This document shows, one piece after another, positions 35,060-49,270 of a stretch of DNA of 64,000 bases. The position numbers were made by a program, and so were the translations under genes. The notes beneath the pieces are model-generated. The model ran no database searches. It was not told where the DNA came from and worked only from the letters and a program-made list of their open reading frames with translations. Source of the DNA: Siderastrea radians (lineage: Eukaryota; Cnidaria; Anthozoa; Scleractinia; Rhizangiidae); assembly GCA_964017195.1 (NCBI GenBank), contig OZ024895.1, forward strand, positions 6,816,001-6,880,000, in the 5' to 3' direction. Position 1 is the stretch's first letter; each line of letters begins with the position of its first letter.

Positions 35060-38000
35060 TAACCATAGTTTCAATCCTTTCTTCTCCTTGAAATCCAACC
35101 GTTGTTTCAATGAGTTTTTGTCTTGAAATTAAAGCCAATCTAACCATAGTTTCAATCCTTTTTTACCTGGGAAATCCAACCGTTGTTTCAATGAGTTTTT
35201 GTCTTGAAATTGAAGCAAATCTAACCATAGTTTCAATCTTTTCTTATCTCGGAAATCCAACAGTTGTTTCAATGAGTTTTTGTCTTATAATTAAAGAAAA
35301 TCTAACCATAGTTGCAATCCTTTCTTCTCTTGGAAATCCAACCGTTGTTTCAATGAGTTTTTGTCTTGAAATTAAAGCCAATCTAACCATAGTTTCAATC
35401 CTTTTTTACCTGGGAAATCCAACCGTTGTTTCAATGAGTTTTTGTCTTGAAATGGAAGCAAATCTAACCATAGTTTGAATCCTTTGTTATCTCGGAAATC
35501 CAACCGTTATTTCAATGAGTTTTTCTCTTGAAATCGAAGGAAATCTAAACATAGTTTTAATCCTTTTTACCAAAGAAATCCAACCGTTGTTTGAATGAGT
35601 TTTTGTCTTGGAATTGAAGGAAATCTAACCATGGTCTCAATCTTTTCTTATCTCGGAAATCCAACCGTTGTTTCAATGAGTTTGTATCTTCAAATACAAG
35701 CCAATCTAACCATATTTTCAGTCCTTTTTTATCTGGAAAATCCAACCGTCGTTGGAATGAGTTTTTGTCTTGAAATTGAAGCAAATCTACTGGTAGTTTA
35801 ATCCTTTTTTATCTCGCAAATCCAACAGTTGTTTCAATGACTTTTTGTCTTATAATTAAAGAAAATCTAACCATAGTTTCAATCCTTTCTTCTCTTGGAA
35901 ATCCAACCGTTGTTTCAATGAGGTTTTGTCTTGAAATTTAAGCCAATCTCACCATAGTTTCAATCCTTTTTTACCTGGGAAATCCAACCATTGTTTCAAT
36001 GAGTTTTTGTCTTGAAATTGAAGCAAATCTAACCATAGTTTCAATCTTTTCTTATCTCGGAAATCCAACAGTTGTTTCAATGAGTTTTTGTCTTATAATT
36101 AAAGAAAATTTAACCATAGTTTCAATCCTTTCTTCTCTTGGACATCCAACCGTTGTTTCAATGAGTTTTTGTCTTGAAATTAAAGCCAATCTCACCATAG
36201 TTTCAATCCTTTTTTACCTGGGAAATCCAACCGTTGTTTCAATGAGTTTTTCTCTTATAATTAAAGAAAATCTAACCATAGTTTCAATCCTTTCTTCTCT
36301 TGGAAATCCAACCGTTGTTTCAATGAGTTTTTGTCTTATAATGAGTTTTTGTCTTGAAATTGAAGCAAATCTACTGGTAGTTTAATCCTTTTTTATCTCG
36401 CAAATCCAACAGTTGTTTCAATGAGTTTTTGTCTTATAATTAAAGAAAATCTAACCATAGTTTCAATCCTTTCTTCTCTTGGAAATCCAACCGTTGTTTC
36501 AATGAGTTTTTGTCTTGAAATTTAAGCCAATCTCACCATAGTTTCAATCCTTTTTTACCTGGGAAATCCAACCATTGTTTCAATGAGTTTTTGTCTTGAA
36601 ATTGAAGCAAATCTAACCATAGTTTCAATCTTTTCTTATCTCGGAAATCCAACAGTTGTTTCAATGAGTTATTGTCTTATAATTGAAGGAACTCTAAACA
36701 TAGTTTCAATCCTTTTTTACCTGGAAAATCTAACCGTTGTTTCAATGAGTTTCTCTCTTGAAATTTAAGCAAATCTAACGATAATTCCAATCCTTTTTTA
36801 TCTGGGAAATCCAACCATTGTTTCAATGAGTTTTTGTCTTGAAATTGAAGCAAATCTAACCATAGTTTCAATCTTTTCTTATCTCGGAAATCCAACAGTT
36901 GTTTCAATGAGTTATTGTCTTATAATTGAAAGAACTCTAAACATAGTTTCAATCCTTTTTTACCTGGAAAATCTAACCGTTGCTTCAATGAGTTTCTCTC
37001 TTGAAATTTAAGCAAATCTAACGATAATTCCAATCCTTTTTTACCTGGGAAATCCAACCGTTGTTTCAATGAGTTTTTGTCTTGAAATTTAAGCCAATCT
37101 AATCATAGTTTCAATCCTTTTTTACCTGGGAAATCCAACCGTTGTTTCAATGAGTTTTTGTCTTATAATTAAAGAAAATCTAACCATAGTTTCAATCCTT
37201 TCTTCTCTTCGAAATCCAACCGTTGTTTCAATGAGTTTTTGTCTTGAAATTAAAGCCAATCTAACCATAGTTTCAATCCTTTTTTACCTGGGAAATCCAA
37301 CCGTTGTTTCAATGAGTTTTTGTCTTGAAATTGAAGCAAATCTAACCATAGTTTGAATCCTTTGTTATCTCGGAAATCCAACCGTTATTTCAATGAGTTT
37401 TTCTCTTGAAATCGAAGGAAATCTAAACATAGTTTTAATCCTTTTTACCAAAGAAATCCAACCGTTGTTTGAATGAGTTTTTGTCTTGGAATTGAAGGAA
37501 ATCTAACCATGGTCTCAATCTTTTCTTATCTCGGAAATCCAACCGTTGTTTCAATGAGTTTGTATCTTCAAATACAAGCCAATCTAACCATATTTTCAGT
37601 CCTTTTTTATCTGGAAAATCCAACCGTCGTTGGAATGAGTTTTGTCTTGAAATTGAAACAAATCTACTGGTAGTTTAATCCTTTTTTATCTCGCAAATCC
37701 AACAGTTGTTTCAATGAGTTTTTGTCTTATAATTAAAGAAAATCTAACCATAGTTTCAATCCTTTCTTCTCTTGGAAATCCAACCGTTGTTTCAATGAGG
37801 TTTTGTCTTGAAATTTAAGCCAATCTCATCATAGTTTCAATCCTTTTTTACCTGGGAAATCCAACCATTGTTTCAATGAGTTTTTGTCTTGAAATTGAAG
37901 CAAATCTAACCATAGTTTCAATCTTTTCTTATCTTGGAAATCCAACAGTTGTTTCAATGAGTTTTTGTCTTATAATTAAAGAAAATCTAACCATACTTTC

Positions 38001-39849
38001 AATCCTTTCTTCTCTTGGAAATCCAACCGTTGTTTCAATGAGTTTTTGTCTTGAAATTTAAGCCAATCTCACCATACTTTCAATCCTTTTTTACCTGGGA
38101 AATCCAACCATTGTTTCAATGAGTTTTTGTCTTCAAATTGAAGCAAATCTAACCATAGTTTCAATCTTTTCTTATCTCGGAAATCCAACAGTTGTTTCCA
38201 TGAGTTTTTGTCTTATAATTAAAGAATATTTAACCATAGTTTCAATCCTTTCTTCTCTTGGAAATCCAACCGTTGTTTCAATGAGTTTTTGTCTTATGAG
38301 TTATTGTCTTGAAATTGAAGCAAATCTACTGGTAGTTTAATCCTTTTTTATCTCGCAAATCCAACAGTTGTTTCAATGAGTTTTTGTCTTATAATTAAAG
38401 AAAATCTAACCGTAGTTTCAATCCTTTCTTCTCCTTGAAATCCAACCATTGTTTCAATGAGGTTTTGTCTTGAAATTTAAGCCAATCTCACCATAGTTTC
38501 AATCCTTTTTTACCTGGGAAATCCAACCATTGTTTCAATGAGTTTTTGTCTTGAAATTGAAGCAAATCTAACCATAGCTTCAATCTTTTCTTATCTCGGA
38601 AATCCAACAGTTGTTTAAATGAGTTTTTGTCTTATAATTAAAGAAAATTTAACCATAGTTTCAATCCTTTCTTCTCTTGGAAATCCAACCGTTGTTTCAA
38701 TGAGTTTTTGTCTTGAAATTAAAGGCAATCTCACCATAGTTTCAATCCTTTTTTACCTGGGAAATCCAACCGTTGTTTCAATGAGTTTTTGTCTTATAAT
38801 TAAAGAAAATCTAACCATAGTTTCAATCCTTTCTTCTCTTGGAAATCCAACCGTTGTTTCAATGAGTTTTTGTCTTATAATGAGTTTTTGTCTTGAAATT
38901 GAAGCAAATCTACTGGTAGTTTAATCTTTTTTTATCTCGCAAATCCAACAGTTGTTTCAATGAGTTTTTGTCTTATAATTAAAGAAAATCTAACCATAGT
39001 TTCAATCCTTTCTTCTCTTGGAAGTCCAACCGTTGTTTCAATGAGTTTTTGTCTTGAAATTTAAGCCAATCTCACCATAGTTTCAATCCTTTTTTACCTG
39101 GGAAATCCAACCATTGTTTCAATGAGTTTTTGTCTTGAAAGTGAAGCAAATCTAACCATAGTTTCAATCTTTTCTTATCTCGGAAATCCAACAGTTGTTT
39201 CAATGAGTTATTGTCTTATAATTGAAGGAACTCTAAACATAGTTTCAATCCTTTTTTACCTGGAAAATCTAACCGTTGTTTCAATGAGATTCTCTCTTGA
39301 AATTTAAGCAAATCTAACGATAATTCCAATCCTTTTTTATCTGGGAAATCCAACCATTGTTTCAATGAGTTTTTGTCTTGAAATTGAAGCAAATCTAACC
39401 ATAGTTTCAATCTTTTCTTATCTCGGAAATCCAACAGTTGTTTCAATGAGTTATTGTCTTATAATTGAAGGAACTCTAAACATAGTTTCAATCCTTTTTT
39501 ACCTGGAAAATCTAACCGTTGTTTCAATGAGTTTCTCTCTTGAAATTTAAGCAAATGTAACGATAATTCCAATCCTTTTTTATCTGGGAAATCCAACCGT
39601 TGTTTCAATGAGTTTTTGTCTTGAAATTTAAGCCAATCTAATCATAGTTTCAATCCTTTTTTACCTGGGAAATCCAACCGTTGTTACAATGAGTCTTTGT
39701 CTTATAATTAAAGAAAATCTAACCATAGTTTCAATCCTTTCTTCTCTTGGAAATCCAACCGTTCTTTCAATGAGTTTTTGTCTTGAAATTAAAGCCAATC
39801 TAACCATAGTTTCAATCCTTTTTTACCTGGGAAATCCAACCGTTGTTTC

Positions 39850-42800
39850 AATGAGTTTTTGTCTTGAAATTGAAGCAAATCTAACCATAGTTTCAATCTT
39901 TTCTTATCTCGGAAATCCAACAGTTGTTTCAATGAGTTTTTGTCTTATAATTAAAGAAAATCTAACCATAGTTGCAATCCTTTCTTCTCTTGGAAATCCA
40001 ACCGTTGTTGCAATGAGTTTTTGTCTTGAAATTAAAGCCAATCTAACCATAGTTTCAATCCTTTTTTACCTGGGAAATCCAACCGTTGTTTCAATGAGTT
40101 TTTGTCTTGAAATTGAAGCAAATCTAACCATAGTTTGAATCCTTTGTTATCTCGGAAATCCAACCGTTATTTCAATGAGTTTTTCTCTTGAAATCGAAGG
40201 AAATCTAAACATAGTTTTAATCCTTTTTACCAAAGAAATCCAACCGTTGTTTCAATGAGTTTTTGTCTTGGAATTGAAGGAAATCTAACCATGGTCTCAA
40301 TCTTTTCTTATCTCGGAAATCCAACCGTTGTTTCAATGAGTTTGTATCTTCAAGTACAAGCCAATCTAACCATATTTTCAGTCCTTTTTTATCTGGAAAA
40401 TCCAACCGTCGTTGGAATGAGTTTTTGTCTTGAAATTGAAGCAAATCTACTGGTAGTTTAATCCTTTTTTATCTCGCAAATCCAACAGTTGTTTCAATGA
40501 GTTTTTGTCTTATAATTAAAGAAAATCTAACCATAGTTTCAATCCTTTCTTCTCTTGGAAATCCAACCGTTGTTTCAATGAGGTTTTGTCTTGAAATTTA
40601 AGCCAATCTCACCATAGTTTCAATCCTTTTTTACCTGGGAAATCCAACCATTGTTTCAATGAGTTTTTGTCTTGAAATTGAAGCAAATCTAACCATAGTT
40701 TCAATCTTTTCTTATCTCGGAAATCCAACAGTTGTTTCAATGAGTTTTTGTCTTATAATTAAAGAAAATCTAACCATAGTTTCAATCCTTTCTTCTCTTG
40801 GAAATCCAACCGTTGTTTCAATGAGTTTTTCTCTTGAAATTTAAGCCAATCTCACCATAGTTTCAATCCTTTTTTTACCTGGGAAATCCAACCATTGTTT
40901 CAATGAGTTTTTGTCTTGAAATTGAAGCAAATCTAACCATAGTTTCAATCTTTTCTTATCTCGGAAATCCAACAGTTGTTTCAATGAGTTATTGTCTTAT
41001 AATTGAAGGAACTCTAAACATAGTTTCAATCCTTTTTTACCTGGAAAATCTAACCGTTGTTTCAATGAGTTTCTCTCTTGAAATTTAAGCAAATCTAACG
41101 ATAATTCCAATCCTTTTTTATCTGGGAAATCCAACCATTCTTTCAATGAGTTTTTGTCTTGAAATTGAAGCAAATCTAACCATAGTTTCAATCTTTTCTT
41201 ATCTCGGAAATCCAACAGTTGTTTCAATGAGTTATTGTCTTATAATTGAAGGAACTCTAAACATAGTTTCAATCCTTTTTTACCTGGAAAATCTAACCGT
41301 TGTTTCAATGAGTTTCTCTCTTGAAATTTAAGCAAATGTAACGATAATTCCAATCCTTTTTTACCTGGGAAATCCAACCGTTGTTTCAATGAGTTTTTGT
41401 CTTATAATTAAAGAAAATCTAACCATAGTTTCAATCCTTTCTTCTCTTGGAAATCCAACCGTTGTTTCAATGAGTTTTTGTCTTGAAATTAAAGCCAATG
41501 TAACCATAGTTTCAATCCTTTTTTACCTGGGAAATCCAACCGTTGTTTCAATGAGTTTTTGTCTTGAAATTGAAGCAAATCTAACCAAAGTTTGAATCCT
41601 TTGTTATCTCGGAAATCCAACCGTTATTTCAATGAGTTTTTCTCTTGAAATCGAAGGAAATCTAAACATAGTTTTAATCCTTTTTACCAAAGAAATCCAA
41701 CCGTTGTTTCAATGAGTTTTTGTCTTGGAATTGAAGGAAATCTAACCATGGTCTCAATCTTTTCTTATCTCGGAAATCCAACCGTTGTTTCAATGAGTTT
41801 GTATCTTCAAATACAAGCCAATCTAACCATATTTTCAGTCCTTTTTTATCTGGAAAATCCAACCGTCGTTGGAATGAGTTTTGTCTTGAAATTGAAGCAA
41901 ATCTACTGGTAGTTTAATCCTTTTTTATCTCGCAAATCCAACAGTTGTTTCAATGAGTTTTTGTCTTATAATTAAAGAAAATCTAACCATAGTTTCAATC
42001 CTTTCTTCTCTTGGAAATCCAACCGTTGTTTCAATGAGGTTTTGTCTTGAAATTTAAGCCAATCTCACCATAGTTTCAATCCTTTTTTACCTGGGAAATC
42101 CAACCATTGTTTCAATGAGTTTTTGTCTTGAAATTGAAGCAAATCTAACCATAGTTTCAATCTTTTCTTATCTCGGAAATCCAACAGTTGTTTCAATGAG
42201 TTTTTGTCTTATAATTAAAGAAAATCTAACCATACTTTCAATCCTTTCTTCTCTTGGAAATCCAACCGTTGTTTCAATGAGTTTTTGTCTTGAAATTTAA
42301 GCCAATCTCACCATACTTTCAATCCTTTTTTACCTGGGAAATCCAACCATTGTTTCAATGAGTTTTTGTCTTGAAATTGAAGCAAATCTAACCATAGTTT
42401 CAATCTTTTCTTATCTCGGAAATCCAACAGTTGTTTCAATGAGTTTTTGTCTTATAATTAAAGAAAATTTAACCATAGCTTCAATCCTTTCTTCTCTTGG
42501 AAATCCAACCGTTGTTTCAATGAGTTTTTGTCTTATAATGAGTTTTTGTCTTGAAATTGAAGCAAATCTACTGGTAGTTTAATCCTTTTTTATCTCGCAA
42601 ATCCAACAGTTGTTTCAATGACTTTTTGTCTTATAATTAAAGAAAATCTAACCATAGTTTCAATCCTTTCTTCTCTTGGAAATCCAACCGTTGTTTCAAT
42701 GAGTTTTTGTCTTGAAATTTAAGCCAATCTCACCATAGTTTCAATCCTTTTTTACCTGGGAAATCCAACCATTCTTTCAATGAGTTTTTGTCTTGAAATT

Positions 42801-45800
42801 GAAGCAAATCTAACCATAGTTTCAATCTTTTCTTATCTCGAAATCCAACAGTTGTTTCAATGAGTTTTTGTCTTATAATTAAAGAAAATTTAACCATAGT
42901 TTCAATCCTTTCTTCTCTTGGAAATCCAACCGTTGTTTCAATGAGTTTTTGTCTTGAAATTTAAGCCAATCTAATCATAGTTTCAATCCTCTTTTACCTG
43001 GGAAATCCAACCGTTGTTTCAATGAGTTTTTGTCTTATAAATAAAGAAAATCTAACCATAGTTTCAATCCTTTCTTCTCTTGGAAATCCAACCGTTGTTT
43101 CAATGAGTTTTTGTCTTGAAATTAAAGCCAATCTAACCATAGTTTCAATCCTTTTTTACCTGGGAAATCCAACCGTTGTTTCAATGAGTTTTTGTCTTCA
43201 AATTGAAGCAAATCTAACCATAGTTTCAATGTTTTCTTATCTCGGAAATCCAACAGTTGTTTCAATGAGTTTTTGTCTCATAATTAAAGAAAATCTAACC
43301 ATAGTTGCAATCCTTTCTTCTCTTGGAAATCCAACCGTTGTTTCAATGAGTTTTTGTCTTGAAATTAAAGCCAATCTAACCATAGTTTCAATCCTTTTTT
43401 ACCTGGGAAATCCAACCGTTGTTTCAATGAGTTTTTGTCTTGATATTGAAGCAAATCTAACCATAGTTTGAATCCTTTGTTATCTCGGAAATCCAACCGT
43501 TGTTTCAATGAGTTTTTGTCTTGAAATTTAAGCCAATCTAATCATAGTTTCAATCCTCTTTTACCTGGGAAATCCAACCGTTGTTTCAATGAGTTTTTGT
43601 CTTATAATTAAAGAAAATCTAACCATAGTTTCAATCCTTTCTTCTCTTGGAAATCCAACCGTTGTTTCAATGAGTTTTTGTCTTGAAATTAAAGCCAATC
43701 TAACCATAGTTTCAATCCTTTTTTACCTGGGAAATCCAACCGTTGTTTCAATGAGTTTTTGTCTTGAAATTGAAGCAAATCTAACCATAGTTTCAATGTT
43801 TTCTTATCTCGGAAATCCAACAGTTGTTTCAATGAGTTTTTGTCTCATAATTAAAGAAAATCTAACCATAGTTGCAATCCTTTCTTCTCTTGGAAATCCA
43901 ACCGTTGTTTCAATGAGTTTTTGTCTTGAAATTAAAGCCAATCTAACCATAGTTTCAATCCTTTTTTACCTGGGAAATCCAACCGTTGTTTCAATGAGTT
44001 TTTGTCTTGATATTGAAGCAAATCTAACCATAGTTTGAATCCTTTGTTATCTCGGAAATCCCACCGTTATTTCAATGAGTTTTTCTCTTGAAATCGAAGG
44101 AAATCTAAACATAGTTTTAATCCTTTTTACCAAAGAAATCCAACCGTTGTTTCAATGAGTTTTTGTCTTGGAATTGAAGGAAATCTAACCATGCTCTCAA
44201 TCTTTTCTTATCTCGGAAATCCAACCGTTGTTTCAATGAGTTTGTATCTTCAAATACAAGCCAATCTAACCATATTTTCAGTCCTTTTTTATCTGGGAAA
44301 TCCAACCGTCGTTGGAATAAGTTTTTGTCTTGAAATTGAAGCAAATCTACTGGTAGTTTAATCCTTTTTTATCTCGCAAATCCAACAGTTGTTTCAATGA
44401 GTTTTTGTCTTATAATTAAAGAAAATCTAACCATAGTTTCAATCCTTTCTTCTCTTCGAAATCCAACCGTTGTTTCAATGAGGTTTTGTCTTGAAATTTA
44501 AGCCAATCTCACCATAGTTTCAATCCTTTTTTACCTGGGAAATCCAACCATTGTTTCAATGAGTTTTTGTCTTGAAATTGAAGCAAATCTAACCATAGTT
44601 TCAATCTTTTCTTATCTCGGAAATCCAACAGTTGTTTCAATGAGTTTTTGTCTTATAATTAAAGAAAATCTAACCATAGTTGCAATCCTTTCTTCTCTTG
44701 GAAATCCAACCGTTGTTGCAATGAGTTTTTGTCTTGAAATTAAAGCCAATCTAACCATAGTTTCAATCCTTTTTTACCTGGGAAATCCAACCGTTGTTTC
44801 AATGAGTTTTTGTCTTGAAATTGAAGCAAATCTAACCATAGTTTGAATCCTTTGTTATCTCGGAAATCCAACCGTTATTTCAATGAGTTTTTCTCTTGAA
44901 ATCGAAGGAAATCTAAACATAGTTTTAATCCTTTTTACCAAAGAAATCCAACCGTTGTTTAAATGAGTTTTTGTCTTGGAATTGAAGGAAATCTAACCAT
45001 GGTCTCAATCTTTCCTTATCTCGGAAATCCAACCGTTGTTTCAATGAGTTTGTATCTTCAAGTACAAGCCAATCTAACCATATTTTCAGTCCTTTTTTAT
45101 CTGGAAAATCCAACCGTCGTTGGAATGAGTTTTTGTCTTGAAATTGAAGCAAATCTACTGGTAGTTTAATCCTTTTTTATCTCGCAAATCCAACAGTTGT
45201 TTCAATGAGTTTTTGTCTTATAATTAAAGAAAATCTAACCATAGTTTCAATCCTTTCTTCTCTTGGAAATCCAACCGTTGTTTCAATGAGGTTTTGTCTT
45301 GAAATTTAAGCCAATCTCACCATAGTTTCAATCCTTTTTTACCTGGGAAATCCAACCATTGTTTCAATGAGTTTTTGTCTTGAAATTGAAGCAAATCTAA
45401 CCATAGTTTCAATCTTTTCTTATCTCGGAAATCCAACAGTTGTTTCAATGAGTTTTTGTCTTATAATTAAAGAAAATCTAACCATAGTTTCAATCCTTTC
45501 TTCTCTTGGAAATCCAACCGTTGTTTCAATGAGTTTTTCTCTTGAAATTTAAGCCAATCTCACCATAGTTTCAATCCTTTTTTTACCTGGGAAATCCAAC
45601 CATTGTTTCAATGAGTTTTTGTCTTGAAATTGAAGCAAATCTAACCATAGTTTCAATCTTTTCTTATCTCGGAAATCCAACAGTTGTTTCAATGAGTTAT
45701 TGTCTTATAATTGAAGGAACTCTAAACATAGTTTCAATCCTTTTTTACCTGGAAAATCTAACCGTTGTTTCAATGAGTTTCTCTCTTGAAATTTAAGCAA

Positions 45801-48800
45801 ATCTAACGATAATTCCAATCCTTTTTTATCTGGGAAATCCAACCATTCTTTCAATGAGTTTTTGTCTTGAAATTGAAGCAAATCTAACCATAGTTTCAAT
45901 CTTTTCTTATCTCGGAAATCCAACAGTTGTTTCAATGAGTTATTGTCTTATAATTGAAGGAACTCTAAACATAGTTTCAATCCTTTTTTACCTGGAAAAT
46001 CTAACCGTTGTTTCAATGAGTTTCTCTCTTGAAATTTAAGCAAATGTAACGATAATTCCAATCCTTTTTTACCTGGGAAATCCAACCGTTGTTTCAATGA
46101 GTTTTTGTCTTATAATTAAAGAAAATCTAACCATAGTTTCAATCCTTTCTTCTCTTGGAAATCCAACCGTTGTTTCAATGAGTTTTTGTCTTGAAATTAA
46201 AGCCAATGTAACCATAGTTTCAATCCTTTTTTACCTGGGAAATCCAACCGTTGTTTCAATGAGTTTTTGTCTTGAAATTGAAGCAAATCTAACCAAAGTT
46301 TGAATCCTTTGTTATCTCGGAAATCCAACCGTTATTTCAATGAGTTTTTCTCTTGAAATCGAAGGAAATCTAAACATAGTTTTAATCCTTTTTACCAAAG
46401 AAATCCAACCGTTGTTTCAATGAGTTTTTGTCTTGGAATTGAAGGAAATCTAACCATGGTCTCAATCTTTTCTTATCTCGGAAATCCAACCGTTGTTTCA
46501 ATGAGTTTGTATCTTCAAATACAAGCCAATCTAACCATATTTTCAGTCCTTTTTTATCTGGAAAATCCAACCGTCGTTGGAATGAGTTTTGTCTTGAAAT
46601 TGAAGCAAATCTACTGGTAGTTTAATCCTTTTTTATCTCGCAAATCCAACAGTTGTTTCAATGAGTTTTTGTCTTATAATTAAAGAAAATCTAACCATAG
46701 TTTCAATCCTTTCTTCTCTTGGAAATCCAACCGTTGTTTCAATGAGGTTTTGTCTTGAAATTTAAGCCAATCTCACCATAGTTTCAATCCTTTTTTACCT
46801 GGGAAATCCAACCATTGTTTCAATGAGTTTTTGTCTTGAAATTGAAGCAAATCTAACCATAGTTTCAATCTTTTCTTATCTCGGAAATCCAACAGTTGTT
46901 TCAATGAGTTTTTGTCTTATAATTAAAGAAAATCTAACCATACTTTCAATCCTTTCTTCTCTTGGAAATCCAACCGTTGTTTCAATGAGTTTTTGTCTTG
47001 AAATTTAAGCCAATCTCACCATACTTTCAATCCTTTTTTACCTGGGAAATCCAACCATTGTTTCAATGAGTTTTTGTCTTGAAATTGAAGCAAATCTAAC
47101 CATAGTTTCAATCTTTTCTTATCTCGGAAATCCAACAGTTGTTTCAATGAGTTTTTGTCTTATAATTAAAGAAAATTTAACCATAGCTTCAATCCTTTCT
47201 TCTCTTGGAAATCCAACCGTTGTTTCAATGAGTTTTTGTCTTATAATGAGTTTTTGTCTTGAAATTGAAGCAAATCTACTGGTAGTTTAATCCTTTTTTA
47301 TCTCGCAAATCCAACAGTTGTTTCAATGACTTTTTGTCTTATAATTAAAGAAAATCTAACCATAGTTTCAATCCTTTCTTCTCTTGGAAATCCAACCGTT
47401 GTTTCAATGAGTTTTTGTCTTGAAATTTAAGCCAATCTCACCATAGTTTCAATCCTTTTTTACCTGGGAAATCCAACCATTCTTTCAATGAGTTTTTGTC
47501 TTGAAATTGAAGCAAATCTAACCATAGTTTCAATCTTTTCTTATCTCGAAATCCAACAGTTGTTTCAATGAGTTTTTGTCTTATAATTAAAGAAAATTTA
47601 ACCATAGTTTCAATCCTTTCTTCTCTTGGAAATCCAACCGTTGTTTCAATGAGTTTTTGTCTTGAAATTTAAGCCAATCTAATCATAGTTTCAATCCTCT
47701 TTTACCTGGGAAATCCAACCGTTGTTTCAATGAGTTTTTGTCTTATAAATAAAGAAAATCTAACCATAGTTTCAATCTTTTCTTCTCTTGGAAATCCAAC
47801 CGTTGTTTCAATGAGTTTTTGTCTTGAAATTAAAGCCAATCTAACCATAGTTTCAATCCTTTTTTACCTGGGAAATCCAACCGTTGTTTCAATGAGTTTT
47901 TGTCTTCAAATTGAAGCAAATCTAACCATAGTTTCAATGTTTTCTTATCTCGGAAATCCAACAGTTGTTTCAATGAGTTTTTGTCTCATAATTAAAGAAA
48001 ATCTAACCATAGTTGCAATCCTTTCTTCTCTTGGAAATCCAACCGTTGTTTCAATGAGTTTTTGTCTTGAAATTAAAGCCAATCTAACCATAGTTTCAAT
48101 CCTTTTTTACCTGGGAAATCCAACCGTTGTTTCAATGAGTTTTTGTCTTGATATTGAAGCAAATCTAACCATAGTTTGAATCCTTTGTTATCTCGGAAAT
48201 CCAACCGTTGTTTCAATGAGTTTTTGTCTTGAAATTTAAGCCAATCTAATCATAGTTTCAATCCTCTTTTACCTGGGAAATCCAACCGTTGTTTCAATGA
48301 GTTTTTGTCTTATAATTAAAGAAAATCTAACCATAGTTTCAATCCTTTCTTCTCTTGGAAATCCAACCGTTGTTTCAATGAGTTTTTGTCTTGAAATTAA
48401 AGCCAATCTAACCATAGTTTCAATCCTTTTTTACCTGGGAAATCCAACCGTTGTTTCAATGAGTTTTTGTCTTGAAATTGAAGCAAATCTAACCATAGTT
48501 TCAATGTTTTCTTATCTCGGAAATCCAACAGTTGTTTCAATGAGTTTTTGTCTCATAATTAAAGAAAATCTAACCATAGTTGCAATCCTTTCTTCTCTTG
48601 GAAATCCAACCGTTGTTTCAATGAGTTTTTGTCTTGAAATTAAAGCCAATCTAACCATAGTTTCAATCCTTTTTTACCTTGGAAACCAACCGTTGTTTCA
48701 ATGAGTTTTTGTCTTGATATTGAAGCAAATCTAACCATAGTTTGAATCGTTTGTTATCTCGGAAATCCAACCGTTATTTCAATGAGTTTTTCTCTTGAAA

Positions 48801-49270
48801 TCGAAGGAAATCTAAACATAGTTTTAATCCTTTTTACCAAAGAAATCGAACCGTTGTTTCAATGAGTTTTTGTCTTGGAATTGAAGGAAATCTAACCATG
48901 CTCTCAATCTTTTCTTATCTCGGAAATCCAACCGTTGTTTCAATGAGTTTGTATCTTCAAATACAAGCCAATCTAACCATATTTTCAGTCCTTTTTTATC
49001 TGGGAAATCCAACCGTCGTTGGAATAAGTTTTTGTCTTGAAATTGAAGCAAATCTACTGGTAGTTTAATCCTTTTTTATCTCGCAAATCCAACAGTTGTT
49101 TCAATGAGTTTTTGTCTTATAATTAAAGAAAATCTAACCATAGTTTCAATCCTTTCTTCTCTTGGAAATCCAACCGTTGTTTCAATGAGGTTTTGTCTTG
49201 AAATTTAAGCCAATCTCACCATAGTTTCAATCCTTTTTTACCTGGGAAATCCAACCATTGTTTCAATGAG
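39850..49270. repeat. Two tandem copies of a 4,708-bp higher-order repeat
   Basis: Marker monomers recur at exactly 4,708 bp: 40,255/44,963, 40,659/45,367, 41,389/46,097, 42,115/46,823, 43,022/47,730 and 43,589/48,297. The offset becomes 4,707 near 48,820 through a 1-bp loss. Ends are approximate. Confidence 0.88.
43022..44160. repeat. 567-bp tandem duplication (7 monomers)
   Basis: Markers at 43,022 and 43,589 are 567 bp apart, exactly seven 81-bp monomers. The pair recurs at 47,730/48,297 and 51,811/52,378 as part of the larger units. Confidence 0.85.
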